DNA of 64,000 nt from Desulfocarbo sp964620595 (GCA_964620595.1 CAZUHP010000013.1:1-64000); one strand, 5' to 3'. Positions 34,232 to 41,967 are shown, numbered from the stretch's first letter. Notes: generated by a model from the sequence alone, not told the origin. Program-made: numbers and translations.

Positions 34232-35187
34232 GGCCTGGCCTCCGGGCCGTGGTGCGCGAAGCGCTCCGGGTGGATGGCGCGGGCCAGCTCCTCCAGGCCG
34301 AGGCCCAGGCGGGGCCCGGGCCGGTCGATCAGGTCCGAGTTGATCGCCACCACCCGCACCCCGGGCCGGTCCCCCACCCCGGGCAGGCTGCGCCAGTAGG
34401 CCATCTGGCGCGCCAAGTCCTGGCCGCGCTCCATGGTGGAGATGATCACCACCTGGGGCCGGGCCTGCACCACGAACTCCAGGCTGAGCCGCGGCCAGGG
34501 GCCGGGCGCGTCGGCGGCCACGTTGCGGGCGTGGGCCAGCACCAGCATCTCGTGGTTCAACGATCCCCGGGACACGCTGATCAAGGGACGCGAGCCGATG
34601 ACCATCAGGGTGGGGCGGTAGGGCGCGCCCTCCAGCCGCCGGGCCACGGCCTCGAAGCGGGCCCGCAGCCGGGCGGCCAGCTCCCGGCCCGCTTTCTCCG
34701 CCCCGCAGACCATCCCCAGCCGGGCCAGGCCCTGGGGAACCTGGCTGGGGTGGCGGGGGGCGGTGACGTAGACCGGGATGCCCAGGCGCTCCAGCTTGTC
34801 CACCACCCAGGGTGGGTTGCCCTCCCGAGTGGCCAGCACCAGGTCCGGGGCCAATTCCACGATGCGTTCCAGGTTGGGCGCGGTATAGGAACCCACCCGG
34901 GGCAGCTTTTTCGCGGCGGGAGGGTAGTCGGCCCAGGTGGTGGCGCCCACGATGCGGTCCCCCAGGCCCAGGGCGTAGAGCGTCTCGGTGAGGGAGGCGA
35001 TCAGCCCGATGATACGCCGGGGCTGGTCAGGGACCTGGACGGTGCGGCCCAACTCGTCGGTGACCGTGCGGGCAAGGGCTTCGGTTCCCCACGCCCCCCA
35101 CGCCCCCCATGCCCCCCCCGTTCCCCCGGCCGGCCAGGCCCAGAGGACCAGGCACAGGAGCGCGGTCATGATGGCGCGTGCAGACAT
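34228..35187 (-). CDS. btuF: Cobalamin-binding periplasmic protein BtuF-like
   Basis: 319 residues from ATG 35187. The signal peptide is followed by a Gly/Ala/Trp repeat (GGAWGAWGAWG) encoded by a C-rich array. The class III binding protein begins TVTDELGRTVQVPDQPRRIIGLIASLTETLYALGL, and ADYPPAAKKLPRVGSYTAPNLERIVELAPDLVLA follows, both typical of BtuF. An upstream ATG at 35208 sits in the terminator's U-tract and lacks a ribosome site, so it is less likely. First gene of btuFCD. Confidence 0.92.
   Translation of the reverse strand: MSARAIMTALLCLVLWAWPAGGTGGAWGAWGAWGTEALARTVTDELGRTVQVPDQPRRIIGLIASLTETLYALGLGDRIVGATTWADYPPAAKKLPRVGSYTAPNLERIVELAPDLVLATREGNPPWVVDKLERLGIPVYVTAPRHPSQVPQGLARLGMVCGAEKAGRELAARLRARFEAVARRLEGAPYRPTLMVIGSRPLISVSRGSLNHEMLVLAHARNVAADAPGPWPRLSLEFVVQARPQVVIISTMERGQDLARQMAYWRSLPGVGDRPGVRVVAINSDLIDRPGPRLGLGLEELARAIHPERFAHHGPEARP
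35088..35122. repeat. C-rich array in the btuF signal-peptide region
   Basis: Units CACGCCCCC / CATGCCCCC are translated on the minus strand as Gly-Ala-Trp repeats between the hydrophobic core and the mature domain of BtuF. Confidence 0.65.
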
Positions 35188-35207
35188 GAGCAGCAGCCTG
35201 TCTCCCA

Positions 35208-35241
35208 TAAAAAAGCCCTGGCCCCCTCGGGCTCAGGGATT
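35208..35241 (-). terminator. Riboswitch terminator before btuF
   Basis: On the minus strand the hairpin CCCTG-A-GCCC / GGGC-CAGGG with a GAGG loop is followed by CTTTTTT, ending just before the BtuF start. Confidence 0.8.
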
Positions 35242-35256
35242 GCACCCAGCTTGCTT
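35236..35256 (-). promoter_or_regulatory. Shared expression-platform element, copy 2
   Basis: Minus-strand GCAAGCTGGGTGCAATCC, identical to the element before the btuB terminator at 30003-30023 and in the same position relative to the terminator stem. Confidence 0.6.
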
Positions 35257-35317
35257 GACCCCCAAGCTCGGACCGCAACAAGACACCGATAACCCGCGGC
35301 AGCGGCCCTGGAAGCAG

Positions 35318-35588
35318 GCAGGTCTTCTGGCTCCCGGGTTGTCCAAGGGGCTGCGCCCTCCCCCCTCCGTGGGGCCGCGCTCCCCTTCTGGGGCTACGCC
35401 GCGGCAGTCATGACCGAGAAAGTCATCCCGCCGCCGCCCCCCTTCCGGGGCCGCGCCCATCCCCCCTGGCGGCGCCTTGCCGGAGCCCCTCTTCCCGGTT
35501 ACAGTGGCGGGACCGCGAAGGCTTTTCACCTTCTTCCCCCTCGGCCTCCCCGCCCTGCCGGCGCGGGAGGCGCCTGCTTCCGGCTGTC
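35318..35588 (-). ncRNA. Cobalamin (AdoCbl) riboswitch, btuFCD leader
   Basis: Minus-strand order: AAGGTGAAAAGCCTTCGC, GGTCCCGCCACTGTAACCGG, a long GC-rich variable arm, the CATGACTGCC segment and the B12 box AGCCAGAAGACCTGCC (about 35335-35320). It is larger than the btuB copy because of an expanded peripheral arm around 35345-35470. It controls the btuFCD operon with the terminator at 35208-35241. Confidence 0.95.
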
Positions 35589-35594
35589 TACGAC

Positions 35595-35623
35595 TTGCTA
35601 TCACGGCGGGGGGGGACTGTCAA
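35595..35623 (-). promoter_or_regulatory. Sigma-70 promoter of the btuFCD riboswitch unit
   Basis: Minus-strand TTGACA (35623-35618), 17-nt spacer and TAGCAA (35600-35595) preceded by TGA. It starts transcription just before the riboswitch. Confidence 0.55.
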
Positions 35624-35650
35624 CGGAAAGGCCCGGCCGGCCGCGGCTGG

Positions 35651-35659
35651 TGCTAGAAT
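35651..35659 (+). promoter_or_regulatory. Extended -10 element before the MBL gene
   Basis: TGCTAGAAT: an extended TG-N motif with -10 TAGAAT, about 42 nt before the MBL start. No good -35 is seen. Confidence 0.35.
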
Positions 35660-35700
35660 AGGGCGCGAGACGGTTCAACCTTGGAGCAGGGAAGGATTTC

Positions 35701-36363
35701 ATGGCCGATCCCATCATCGAATCCCTCAGGGTGGGCGAGTACGAGGTGCTCTCCTACCTGGTGGCCTGCCCCCAGACCAAGGAGGCGGTGATCATCGACC
35801 CGGCCGGCGAGGCGGAAGGGCTGGACGCCTGGGCCCGGCGGTTCAAGGTGCGCTACATCCTGAACACCCACGGCCACCCGGACCACACCCTGGGCAACCA
35901 GCGCCTCAAGGAACTCACCGGCGCGCCGGTGGCCATGCACCAGGCGGACGACGATTTTTTCGCCTCCGAGGAGGGCCGGGCGGTATCCAGCGATGAGCTG
36001 GGCCTGCCTCCGCCCCAGCGGGCAGACCTGCGGCTGGGGCACGGCCAGGTACTGGAGGTGGGGAGCTTGCGGATCGAGGTGATCCACACCCCGGGGCACA
36101 CGCCCGGCTCGGTGTGCTTCCTGGTGGCCGGCAATCTTTTCACCGGCGATACCCTTTTCGTGGGCGCGGCCGGGCGCACCGACCTGGGCGGGTCCTCGCT
36201 GGAAACCCTGCTGGAGTCCATCGAGCGGCGCTTATTGCCCCTGCCCGACCACACCATCATCCGGCCGGGCCACGACTACGGCGAGACTCCCACCTCCACC
36301 CTGGCCAGGGAGAAGGAGGAGAACCCCTTTATCACTGATTTGTTGGGGTGGCCATATTATTAA
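35701..36363 (+). CDS. MBL-fold metallohydrolase (glyoxalase II-like)
   Basis: 220 residues. The metal motif THGHPDH is near residue 58. HTPGHTPGSVCFLVAGNLFTGDTLFVGAAGRTDL follows (third His and bridging Asp), and IIRPGHDYGETPTSTLAREKEENPF is at the C terminus. This matches the compact hydrolases related to glyoxalase II and persulfide dioxygenase. ETHE1-specific residues cannot be confirmed, so the substrate (S-lactoylglutathione-like thioester or persulfide) is open. It is the last host gene before the prophage. Confidence 0.88.
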   Translation: MADPIIESLRVGEYEVLSYLVACPQTKEAVIIDPAGEAEGLDAWARRFKVRYILNTHGHPDHTLGNQRLKELTGAPVAMHQADDDFFASEEGRAVSSDELGLPPPQRADLRLGHGQVLEVGSLRIEVIHTPGHTPGSVCFLVAGNLFTGDTLFVGAAGRTDLGGSSLETLLESIERRLLPLPDHTIIRPGHDYGETPTSTLAREKEENPFITDLLGWPYY

Positions 36364-36380
36364 TTAGTGATTTCAAGCTG

Positions 36381-37610
36381 TTATTTGGTACGGCCATCCC
36401 CGGAGGTGGTTGACAACAGGTTGACAATTTGCCCTCTCCGACCGTCCACCAGGCCCCTCAGTCGCGCAGACTCAGTGTGCGCGTAGAACCGGAGGGTCGT
36501 GCTGGGACTGGTGTGTCCCAGCAGCGCCTGCGCGTCTGCCACTCCCCAACCGTCCAGGTTGATCGCCTGCATTCCGCGGCTGTGGCGGGTGGCGTTCTTG
36601 AGGGGGACGTGGGGCAGCCCCGCCCGGCGAAGTGCTTTGCGCCAGATGCGGTTCAGTATCTCTGGCGAGTAGAAGGCGCTGGGGTTGCTTGCCGCATAAG
36701 CATGCGGATTTCGAAACACCGGCGCTACCCCCACGCCCGAAGTCTGCGAGTCCAAGTAGGCCGCAAACTCGTCAAAGATCGGCAAGGCCCGGGCCCGGCG
36801 GGTCTTGGTGGTCTCCCTGAGCTGGCGCCGGCTGAAGGTTCGCCGGAACCACACCAGCCCTTTTTGTCGGTCAATGGCGTCCCAGCACAGGGCGCATGCC
36901 TCGGCCACCCGGCAACCGTAGAGCATCAGGAACCGGAAGATGGGACGGTGTTCCTCTGGCATGGCCTCAAGGGCCCGCGCCTGTTCCTTGGGTCCCATCC
37001 AAAGGATGGGTTGCTCGGGGGCATCTATCCGGGGAATCCGGGGCGCCTTTTCAATGTCGTCCCGTTCTACCGCCTCCCGGAAAAGCTGTCGGAGCGCGGC
37101 GGCAACGTTTTTTCGTGTGTTTGGGGCCAGGGCCAGCTTTATGCATGGCAAGTTAAAGTAATCCTGCACGTGCGCGGTGCGGATGTCTCGCACGTTCATT
37201 CCATTGAACCATGCGAGATGCCGCGCGGCTGCGCGCTTGACCTCAAAAGTGGCCTTGGTGGCGCGGGCTTCCTCCCGCTTCAGCCAGTCGGCGAGATAGT
37301 TTTCCCACAGTAGGCGGTTGGTCCGTCGGCTCTTCCAGAGGGACGGGTCAAACGTCCGCCGCTCAATTTGGCTGTTGATCTCGACCAGGGCCGCTTCGGC
37401 CTCGGTGTAGGAGCGGAGGCGCCGCGCCCTTTGATCGTGCGTGAGGCGGTAGGTGGTGCCTTGCCATTTCAGCACGATCTCCAGGCGGTCGGCTACCCAC
37501 TGGCCGCACTGACAGACCAGGGCGGATTGTCCCCGGCCCCGCACCAGATCATAGCGGCCCCGGGCCCCGCACATGGGGCATACCTGCCGAGATGCGATCC
37601 TACCGCGCAT
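36381..37610 (-). CDS. int: Phage site-specific tyrosine recombinase (integrase)
   Basis: 409 residues from ATG 37610. An N-terminal zinc-ribbon-like CPMCG...CQCG precedes the SAM-like core-binding region (95-180). In the catalytic domain, Arg of YGCR is near 234, NATR with Arg 342 stands at the usual HxxR place (His replaced by Asn), GH is near 366 and the Tyr nucleophile in LRFYAH near 376. It mediates prophage integration and excision. A TTG start at 37661, with AGGAG nine bases upstream and lying in a hairpin, is an alternative that adds 17 residues. It is convergent with the host MBL gene. Confidence 0.93.
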   Translation of the reverse strand: MRGRIASRQVCPMCGARGRYDLVRGRGQSALVCQCGQWVADRLEIVLKWQGTTYRLTHDQRARRLRSYTEAEAALVEINSQIERRTFDPSLWKSRRTNRLLWENYLADWLKREEARATKATFEVKRAAARHLAWFNGMNVRDIRTAHVQDYFNLPCIKLALAPNTRKNVAAALRQLFREAVERDDIEKAPRIPRIDAPEQPILWMGPKEQARALEAMPEEHRPIFRFLMLYGCRVAEACALCWDAIDRQKGLVWFRRTFSRRQLRETTKTRRARALPIFDEFAAYLDSQTSGVGVAPVFRNPHAYAASNPSAFYSPEILNRIWRKALRRAGLPHVPLKNATRHSRGMQAINLDGWGVADAQALLGHTSPSTTLRFYAHTESARLRGLVDGRRGQIVNLLSTTSGDGRTK

Positions 37611-37656
37611 GGCAGGCGCCTCGTTGAGCTGGGCCAGAATTGACAAAGAAACGCCG

Positions 37657-37684
37657 CCCAACCCGGATTGCTCCTAGGGTTGGG
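37657..37684 (-). promoter_or_regulatory. Hairpin over the alternative integrase start
   Basis: CCCAACCC (37657-37664) pairs with GGGTTGGG (37677-37684). On the minus strand the AGGAG ribosome site lies in the 12-nt loop and the TTG start codon in the stem. It could restrain integrase translation, or be part of an attachment or operator site. Confidence 0.4.
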
Positions 37685-37709
37685 CCCGGGGCGTCGAATG
37701 TGGATGGCA
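37682..37709 (+). repeat. Prophage conserved leader motif, copy 1
   Basis: Contains CGGGGCGTCGAATGTGG(A)TGGCA, shared with 42006 and 43284. It has one substitution and lacks the downstream pairing arm that the other two copies have. It lies upstream of the integrase in reverse orientation. Confidence 0.75.
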
Positions 37710-37772
37710 TATTCAATCTACCTCGCAGCGGAGGCGGTGTCAAGCTGGGAGTGGGGGCGGGGTGCCCCGGCG

Positions 37773-37964
37773 TCATGGCTGCAAGAAAAAGGATTTGAGC
37801 CAAAGGCTTGCGAAGCCCAGAACCAGCGCCAGCAGCAGTTTCCAGGGCCAAGAGTTTAGTTTTTTGATGTCCCCTCGCAGCTCGCGGAAGTCGGCCTTGA
37901 TGTCGGCGACGTTCTCCCTGATGTTGGAAACGTCGGATTCTAGTCTTGCTACGCGGGCTTCCAT
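37773..37964 (-). CDS. XhlA-like coiled-coil, C-tail-anchored protein
   Basis: 63 residues from ATG 37964 with GGAGGTGAT seven bases upstream. Heptad-like MEARVARLESDVSNIRENV and ADIKADFRELRGDIKKL precede a single C-terminal membrane helix (PWKLLLALVLGFASLWLK). This is the layout of hemolysin XhlA-type phage proteins. Here it lies in the lysogeny block, not next to lysis genes, so it may act in the lysogen, for example in superinfection exclusion. That is inference. Confidence 0.7.
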   Translation of the reverse strand: MEARVARLESDVSNIRENVADIKADFRELRGDIKKLNSWPWKLLLALVLGFASLWLKSFFLQP

Positions 37965-38046
37965 GTCATCACCTCCACTTCCGCCGGTGCTGACTGGCGA
38001 ATGCCCCCTATTTAATTTTAGGACATTTTCCATGCCCCATCCACTC

Positions 38047-38382
38047 CTAGGCATTTTGCCCTTTCTCCCCGGAATCCGTCTCGCGATCGTTCATTTCGGG
38101 CCTCGCCCCGGCCTCCATGCCAGAGGGCAGCAATCCCACGAAAAGAGCATTAAAGAGAAGCGTGTACCCGCAGTTGTTGCATGTTACCACCACCAGGGGG
38201 TAACTGGGGCCTCCCACCACGGCGGAAGGGTAATAGATGGGGATTTTCCCCGCCCGGTCTCCTATGTTCCAGTTGTTCTCGCCGCAAAGAGGGCAGTTCT
38301 TCTTGCCTTGCCACTTTTTGTTCAGCCACTCCGCCACCTTGCCCTGATCAACCGAGAGTGGCTTCGGGGTATCAGTGCCCAT
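38047..38382 (-). CDS. Small zinc-ribbon protein of unknown function
   Basis: 111 residues. CPLCGENNW near residue 30 and CNNCGYTLLF near 68 form a two-CxxC zinc ribbon. Between them lies IYYPSAVVGGPSYPLVVV. There is no membrane segment, and the C-terminal tail is polar. It is transcribed with the repressor-side genes. The family is not recognised by name. Confidence 0.7.
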   Translation of the reverse strand: MGTDTPKPLSVDQGKVAEWLNKKWQGKKNCPLCGENNWNIGDRAGKIPIYYPSAVVGGPSYPLVVVTCNNCGYTLLFNALFVGLLPSGMEAGARPEMNDRETDSGEKGQNA

Positions 38383-38403
38383 TTTTCCCCTCGTGGAAGC
38401 AGT

Positions 38404-38748
38404 CTAAAACACGGCGGCCATCAGTTCCTTGAAAGTTTTGCTGTCGGTGGTGGCCAGCATCTTGCGGCCGTCCTTGAATCGGGCCACAAACGTTACCTCC
38501 TTTTTCCGTCCGCCGAGCAAAAGGCCGGCCAGCAGCCCTACCGGGCCGAGCACGGCCGCTCCCGCTGCGCCCCAGCCCAGGGTTCCCCCCAGCTTCTTGA
38601 CGTTTTCCTCGCTGGCGGGCTCAACGAGCTCCAACTCCCTGACCCCGATCTTTTCGGTCCCCCCGATCACGTGAGGGACATAAAAGGTGCCGAGGCTGTA
38701 TTTGATGGTTCCCTCGAAATCGCCTGCGTGGACTTTGATTTTCGCCAT
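38404..38748 (-). CDS. Small protein with glycine-rich membrane hairpin
   Basis: 114 residues. An N-terminal beta-rich part (KIKVHAGDFEGTIKYSLGTFYVP) precedes a glycine-zipper hydrophobic stretch (GWGAAGAAVLGPVGLLAGLLLGG, 58-80), then VTFVARFKDGRKMLATTDSKTFKELMAAVF. The last part resembles short host SHOCT/PH-like phage accessory proteins. Function unknown. It belongs to the same minus-strand block. Confidence 0.7.
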   Translation of the reverse strand: MAKIKVHAGDFEGTIKYSLGTFYVPHVIGGTEKIGVRELELVEPASEENVKKLGGTLGWGAAGAAVLGPVGLLAGLLLGGRKKEVTFVARFKDGRKMLATTDSKTFKELMAAVF

Positions 38749-38797
38749 ACCCCCCTTCCCGTCTCTGCCTCTGGTTCATCTGCAATAACATTCGCCT

Positions 38798-39094
38798 TCA
38801 CCGAAGGCCAGCGATAAAGCCGGGCAACAGGGCCACGATGAACGCCCAGATCACGGCGACGATGATCGCCGCCGGCACGGCGGCCAGGCTCATCTTGACC
38901 ATGATGCCCACCCAGCGGCCAAAGGGAATCCTGATGTCGGTGATGATCGTGGATTGCGGGGGCTGCGGGGGCGGCAGTGCTTTTGGCTGCGCCCTGTCGG
39001 GCGTGTTCTCGTAGAACCTGGGATCGCCTGTCTTGCACCTGGGGCACCTGGCCCCGTCGGAGATTTGTGTCCCGCACTCAGGGCATGTCCACAT
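38798..39094 (-). CDS. Zinc-ribbon plus transmembrane small protein
   Basis: 98 residues. An N-terminal CPECGTQISDGARCPRC ribbon, a Pro-rich linker (KALPPPQPPQ) and one or two membrane helices (about 60-95) ending GFIAGLR. Such zinc-ribbon/TM proteins are frequent accessory genes in bacteria and phages. The role is unknown. Confidence 0.7.
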   Translation of the reverse strand: MWTCPECGTQISDGARCPRCKTGDPRFYENTPDRAQPKALPPPQPPQSTIITDIRIPFGRWVGIMVKMSLAAVPAAIIVAVIWAFIVALLPGFIAGLR

Positions 39095-39147
39095 TATATT
39101 GACCCCCCATCATCATTCTTAGTTGCGAGGTTGTCCCTGGCCACGCC

Positions 39148-39804
39148 CTATAAGTCAAGCGCATACTTGGCCCAGTGCTCTTCTGGAATGATTGCTATCT
39201 CCCGCCCCTTCTCCCGCAGGGCGACCGCCTTCTCGATCTTGCGGCCATAGCTGGTATGGATCCAGTCGCGGCTGCCCACCAGGCCGATCACCAGGTAATG
39301 GACCCTGCCCGAGACGGCGTTTGCACATTCTCCGCCCTGCGCCTCCGTAACCTGGATGCATTTCTTGCGGCTTCCGCAGGCGAACTTGCCGGTGAACACG
39401 AAGCGCCTTTCAGGGAACACCACGGGCGGCAGCGGGTCGTCCAGCGGCAGGGCGGTGGAGTAGTTCTCAAAGGACTCGTCGGCGGCGGTGTTGCTTTGGC
39501 CGATCAGCTTCCGGAGCATTTCAAGCAGCTCGGCCTTCTCCTCCTGGTCCAACACCCCATCCGCGAGCATGGCTTCCAGCCTGGGTTGCAGGACATTGAC
39601 GGGCCAGGCATCCGCCCGTTCCCAATTGGTGCGCAGCCAGTCGGCCAGGAATTCCGCCTCGGCCTGGACCAGCCTGCCATCGGCCAGGATTCCCTTGCAC
39701 AGGCCCAGCAGCTCGTCAATGGAGCGCTCCTCGCGCCGGGCCCGGTTGAACATCAAGTTCCAGGGTTGCCCGTCCGGGTCGACGAGCATCGGATCCATCT
39801 TCAT
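39148..39804 (-). CDS. BRCT-domain protein
   Basis: 218 residues. The N-terminal half is helical (SIDELLGLCKGILADGRLVQAEAEFLADWL, a TerB-like pattern). Residues 128-215 form a BRCT domain of the DNA ligase type: RRFVFTGKFACGSRKKCIQVTEAQGG, VHYLVIGLVG and AVALREKGREIAIIPEEHW. Such proteins often recognise DNA ends or nicks. It stands next to a HIRAN gene in the lysogeny block, suggesting a DNA-sensing cargo module. Confidence 0.85.
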   Translation of the reverse strand: MKMDPMLVDPDGQPWNLMFNRARREERSIDELLGLCKGILADGRLVQAEAEFLADWLRTNWERADAWPVNVLQPRLEAMLADGVLDQEEKAELLEMLRKLIGQSNTAADESFENYSTALPLDDPLPPVVFPERRFVFTGKFACGSRKKCIQVTEAQGGECANAVSGRVHYLVIGLVGSRDWIHTSYGRKIEKAVALREKGREIAIIPEEHWAKYALDL

Positions 39805-39907
39805 GTGCTAATTCCCCCCAGTTTGTGCTATTCCGATATTAGACTCTAGAATGGTCACCTTTTGGCCTGCGGGACGGCGGTAGCGCTTGAGGAGCTTGTC
39901 GCCGCAG

Positions 39908-40942
39908 TTAACCTCTTTCTTCAGGTAATGAACCTCTTATACGCGCTAGCGCTTTTGGACCTATCCCTTTTATGGCCAAAAGCTGTTGGTCGCTCATCCT
40001 GGCAAGGTCGTCCACAGAAGACACACCACCTTCTAGCAGTGCTTTGACTGTTGATGGAGGAAGGCCATATTTAAACCTCAACAACTCTTCAATGCCGGCT
40101 GAATCTGGGACATAAAACTTAAGGCGCAGGCGGCAGTCATACCGCACATCTTCATCGTCATCCCAATCGTCATCATCCCAATCGTCATCATCCCATCTGC
40201 TATCCGACGGATACCATTCTTTGAGGTAGTCAATTTCCGCCAAAACAGAAAACCCCTGCTTTACCTTCGCCATCACTTCCTTCGCGTCTTCTCGTGGAAG
40301 GTACCCTAACTGGTCAGACCCCCTTAGCTGCCCAAAGAGCCCCCTGGCGGGGAATACCGCAACGGCGTTCTTATCTTTAGGGTTGTTTTTGTGCCAAAAA
40401 AGATAAACTTGCTCTCCTTGCTTTAGCCCTGTAAAATTTTCTTTTCGTGGTGTGCCGTCTGGGTTTTCATAGCCAATGCCAACTATTGTAGAGTATACTT
40501 TTTCATAAACGATTCCGTTTGTCCTGTCAGAAATAAATATGAACCCATCTTCTCCTGCTATTGAATGTGGGGCCTTTGGGTTGGCCCCCCAACACTGTTC
40601 AAGCCATTTAAGTTCATGATTTGGGGGCAATTCGCTGATGGCTTCTGCCACCATCTCTACGAAATCATTACTAGAAAGTAGGCGGCTTTTGTAATAGCCA
40701 TCAATGGGGATAATGCGCCCGTCTACGGAATCACGCAGGCCGCGCCAGCCAATAAAATGCTTCGCCCAAAACTCATCGATGCGAACATACCCTCCCAAGA
40801 AATCCTTCAGGTCTTTAGTGGATGGTTGACTAAAGAAAAGTTCGGCTCCCTCTTGAAGTGTTAAAACCTGAGCGTCTGGATGTAGGTCTATAAGCTTTGC
40901 CGCATGTCGGGAGTCCATAAAAGATCGTAGCCACCCGAACAT
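39908..40942 (-). CDS. HIRAN-domain protein with helix-hairpin-helix C terminus
   Basis: 344 residues. The N-terminal 130 are unassigned. Residues 150-245 match HIRAN: YSTIVGIGYENPDG, GEQVYLFWHKNNPKDKNAVAVF and DQLGYLPREDAKEV. HIRAN in HLTF binds 3' DNA ends. An Asp/Trp run (DDDDWDDDDWDDDED, about 255-270) follows, and the C terminus carries a helix-hairpin-helix (LLAIKGIGPKALARIRG). The gene is visibly more AT-rich than its neighbours, suggesting recent acquisition. It contains no nuclease or helicase domain of its own. Confidence 0.82.
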   Translation of the reverse strand: MFGWLRSFMDSRHAAKLIDLHPDAQVLTLQEGAELFFSQPSTKDLKDFLGGYVRIDEFWAKHFIGWRGLRDSVDGRIIPIDGYYKSRLLSSNDFVEMVAEAISELPPNHELKWLEQCWGANPKAPHSIAGEDGFIFISDRTNGIVYEKVYSTIVGIGYENPDGTPRKENFTGLKQGEQVYLFWHKNNPKDKNAVAVFPARGLFGQLRGSDQLGYLPREDAKEVMAKVKQGFSVLAEIDYLKEWYPSDSRWDDDDWDDDDWDDDEDVRYDCRLRLKFYVPDSAGIEELLRFKYGLPPSTVKALLEGGVSSVDDLARMSDQQLLAIKGIGPKALARIRGSLPEERG

Positions 40943-40990
40943 TATTCCTTTCTCCGTTGGTTACGTGAAGGTGGGGCAGGTAGCCTGTTT

Positions 40991-41677
40991 TCACCTCAGC
41001 GCCCGGCAGAACCAGACGATCTCTCCTATGATGTCCACCCCGTCGCTGATCTTGGCGGTGATAGGTGGATACCATTCCTTGTTGTCGGACACGATCCTGA
41101 CCTCATCTGGCCCCAGGCGCACCACCCGCTTGGCCATGAGGTCTTCGCCCATGCGGACGACATAGAGTCCACCACCGCGCACCTGGCGCGAGGCAGTGTC
41201 TACCAATACCAGGTCGCCGGATAGGAGCGTGGGCTCCATGCTGTCGCCGTGCACGGTGATGAGCGACAGCTTGCCGGGGTCCAGGCTCATCTCGCCGATG
41301 ATCCAGGAGCGTTTGAACGCCAGCCAGTCAATGATGTGCTCGTCCATCACCAGGGCGCCGTGGCCGGCTGAGGCCGTCACGTCGTAGCGCGGAACCAGCA
41401 CGTACTCGTTCACCTTGTCGGGGGGCAGGTCGGTGGGGGAGACGGGGACGGGAGAGGAGCCATCGGCTGGCCGCTTCCCGCCCACCAAATCCACAAGGTC
41501 AACACCCATTTTGCTTAAAGCCGCCAGCGCTTCCGCCGTAATTCTTGTGGTCTTCCCCTGTTCAAGGGTTTGGTAGGTGCGTGGGGGCACGCCGATCTTA
41601 GCCGCAAACGCCTCTTGAGACAATCCTTGCGCCTTCCTAGCAGCGCGTAATTTTTCAGAAAACACAAAAACCGCCAT
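40991..41677 (-). CDS. CI/LexA-type phage repressor (HTH + S24 peptidase)
   Basis: 228 residues. An N-terminal HTH (LRAARKAQGLSQEAFAAKIGVPPRTYQTLEQG), a linker, and a C-terminal S24 domain with the catalytic Ser in VHGDSMEPTLLSGD and Lys in LMAKRVV. The self-cleavage site is probably near SAGHGALV (AG/GA-type). It is expected to keep the prophage silent and be cleaved under RecA/SOS. It is divergent from the RHH gene across the operator region. Confidence 0.94.
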   Translation of the reverse strand: MAVFVFSEKLRAARKAQGLSQEAFAAKIGVPPRTYQTLEQGKTTRITAEALAALSKMGVDLVDLVGGKRPADGSSPVPVSPTDLPPDKVNEYVLVPRYDVTASAGHGALVMDEHIIDWLAFKRSWIIGEMSLDPGKLSLITVHGDSMEPTLLSGDLVLVDTASRQVRGGGLYVVRMGEDLMAKRVVRLGPDEVRIVSDNKEWYPPITAKISDGVDIIGEIVWFCRALR

Positions 41678-41760
41678 AATCAGTCATTTTTCGCTTGACC
41701 ACCCAGCAAACATTGTGTCAAACTGCCCCCAGACAGACACCACGAGGGAGGCAGTAGAGC
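41678..41760. promoter_or_regulatory. Divergent prophage promoter/operator region
   Basis: 83 nt between the repressor and the first early gene. TTGAC (41695-41699) and GTCAA (41717-41721) form an inverted pair 17 nt apart, each a candidate -35 for one direction (TTGACC plus strand, TTGACA minus strand). GTGTC / GACAC half-sites (41715-41719; 41736-41740) may be repressor operators. Confidence 0.55.
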
Positions 41761-41967
41761 ATGCCTAGAGAGAGGATAGCCATCTCCGTCCGGCTCACCC
41801 CCGAGCACCACGAACTGTTACACGCCGCCGCCAGGCACGAGGGAATGAACTTGACCGCATTCCTGGTCTACAACGCCTTGCGGCGGGCGCGGACAATTCT
41901 GCCCGATTGTACGTCGAATTGCCGTCAGGGGGCAACCTCAAAGGCATCAACGGCTGCTGGTGCGTAG
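41761..41967 (+). CDS. Small ribbon-helix-helix-like regulator (Cro position)
   Basis: 68 residues. ERIAISVRLTPEHHELLHAAARHEGMNLTAFLVYNALRRA is typical of DUF1778/Arc-like RHH DNA-binding domains, followed by a polar tail. GGAGG lies ten bases before ATG. It is the first early gene opposite the repressor, the place where Cro is encoded in lambdoid phages. Its target is unknown. Confidence 0.7.
   Translation: MPRERIAISVRLTPEHHELLHAAARHEGMNLTAFLVYNALRRARTILPDCTSNCRQGATSKASTAAGA

Noticed and set aside
1..35122. CRISPR or transposon origin of the G-rich arrays
   Set aside because: They are low-complexity with variable unit length. No spacers, terminal inverted repeats or transposase are seen.
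36340..36400. attL site at the end of the MBL gene
   Set aside because: The right prophage end is outside the window, so no direct repeat can be matched. No tRNA gene is present at the boundary.
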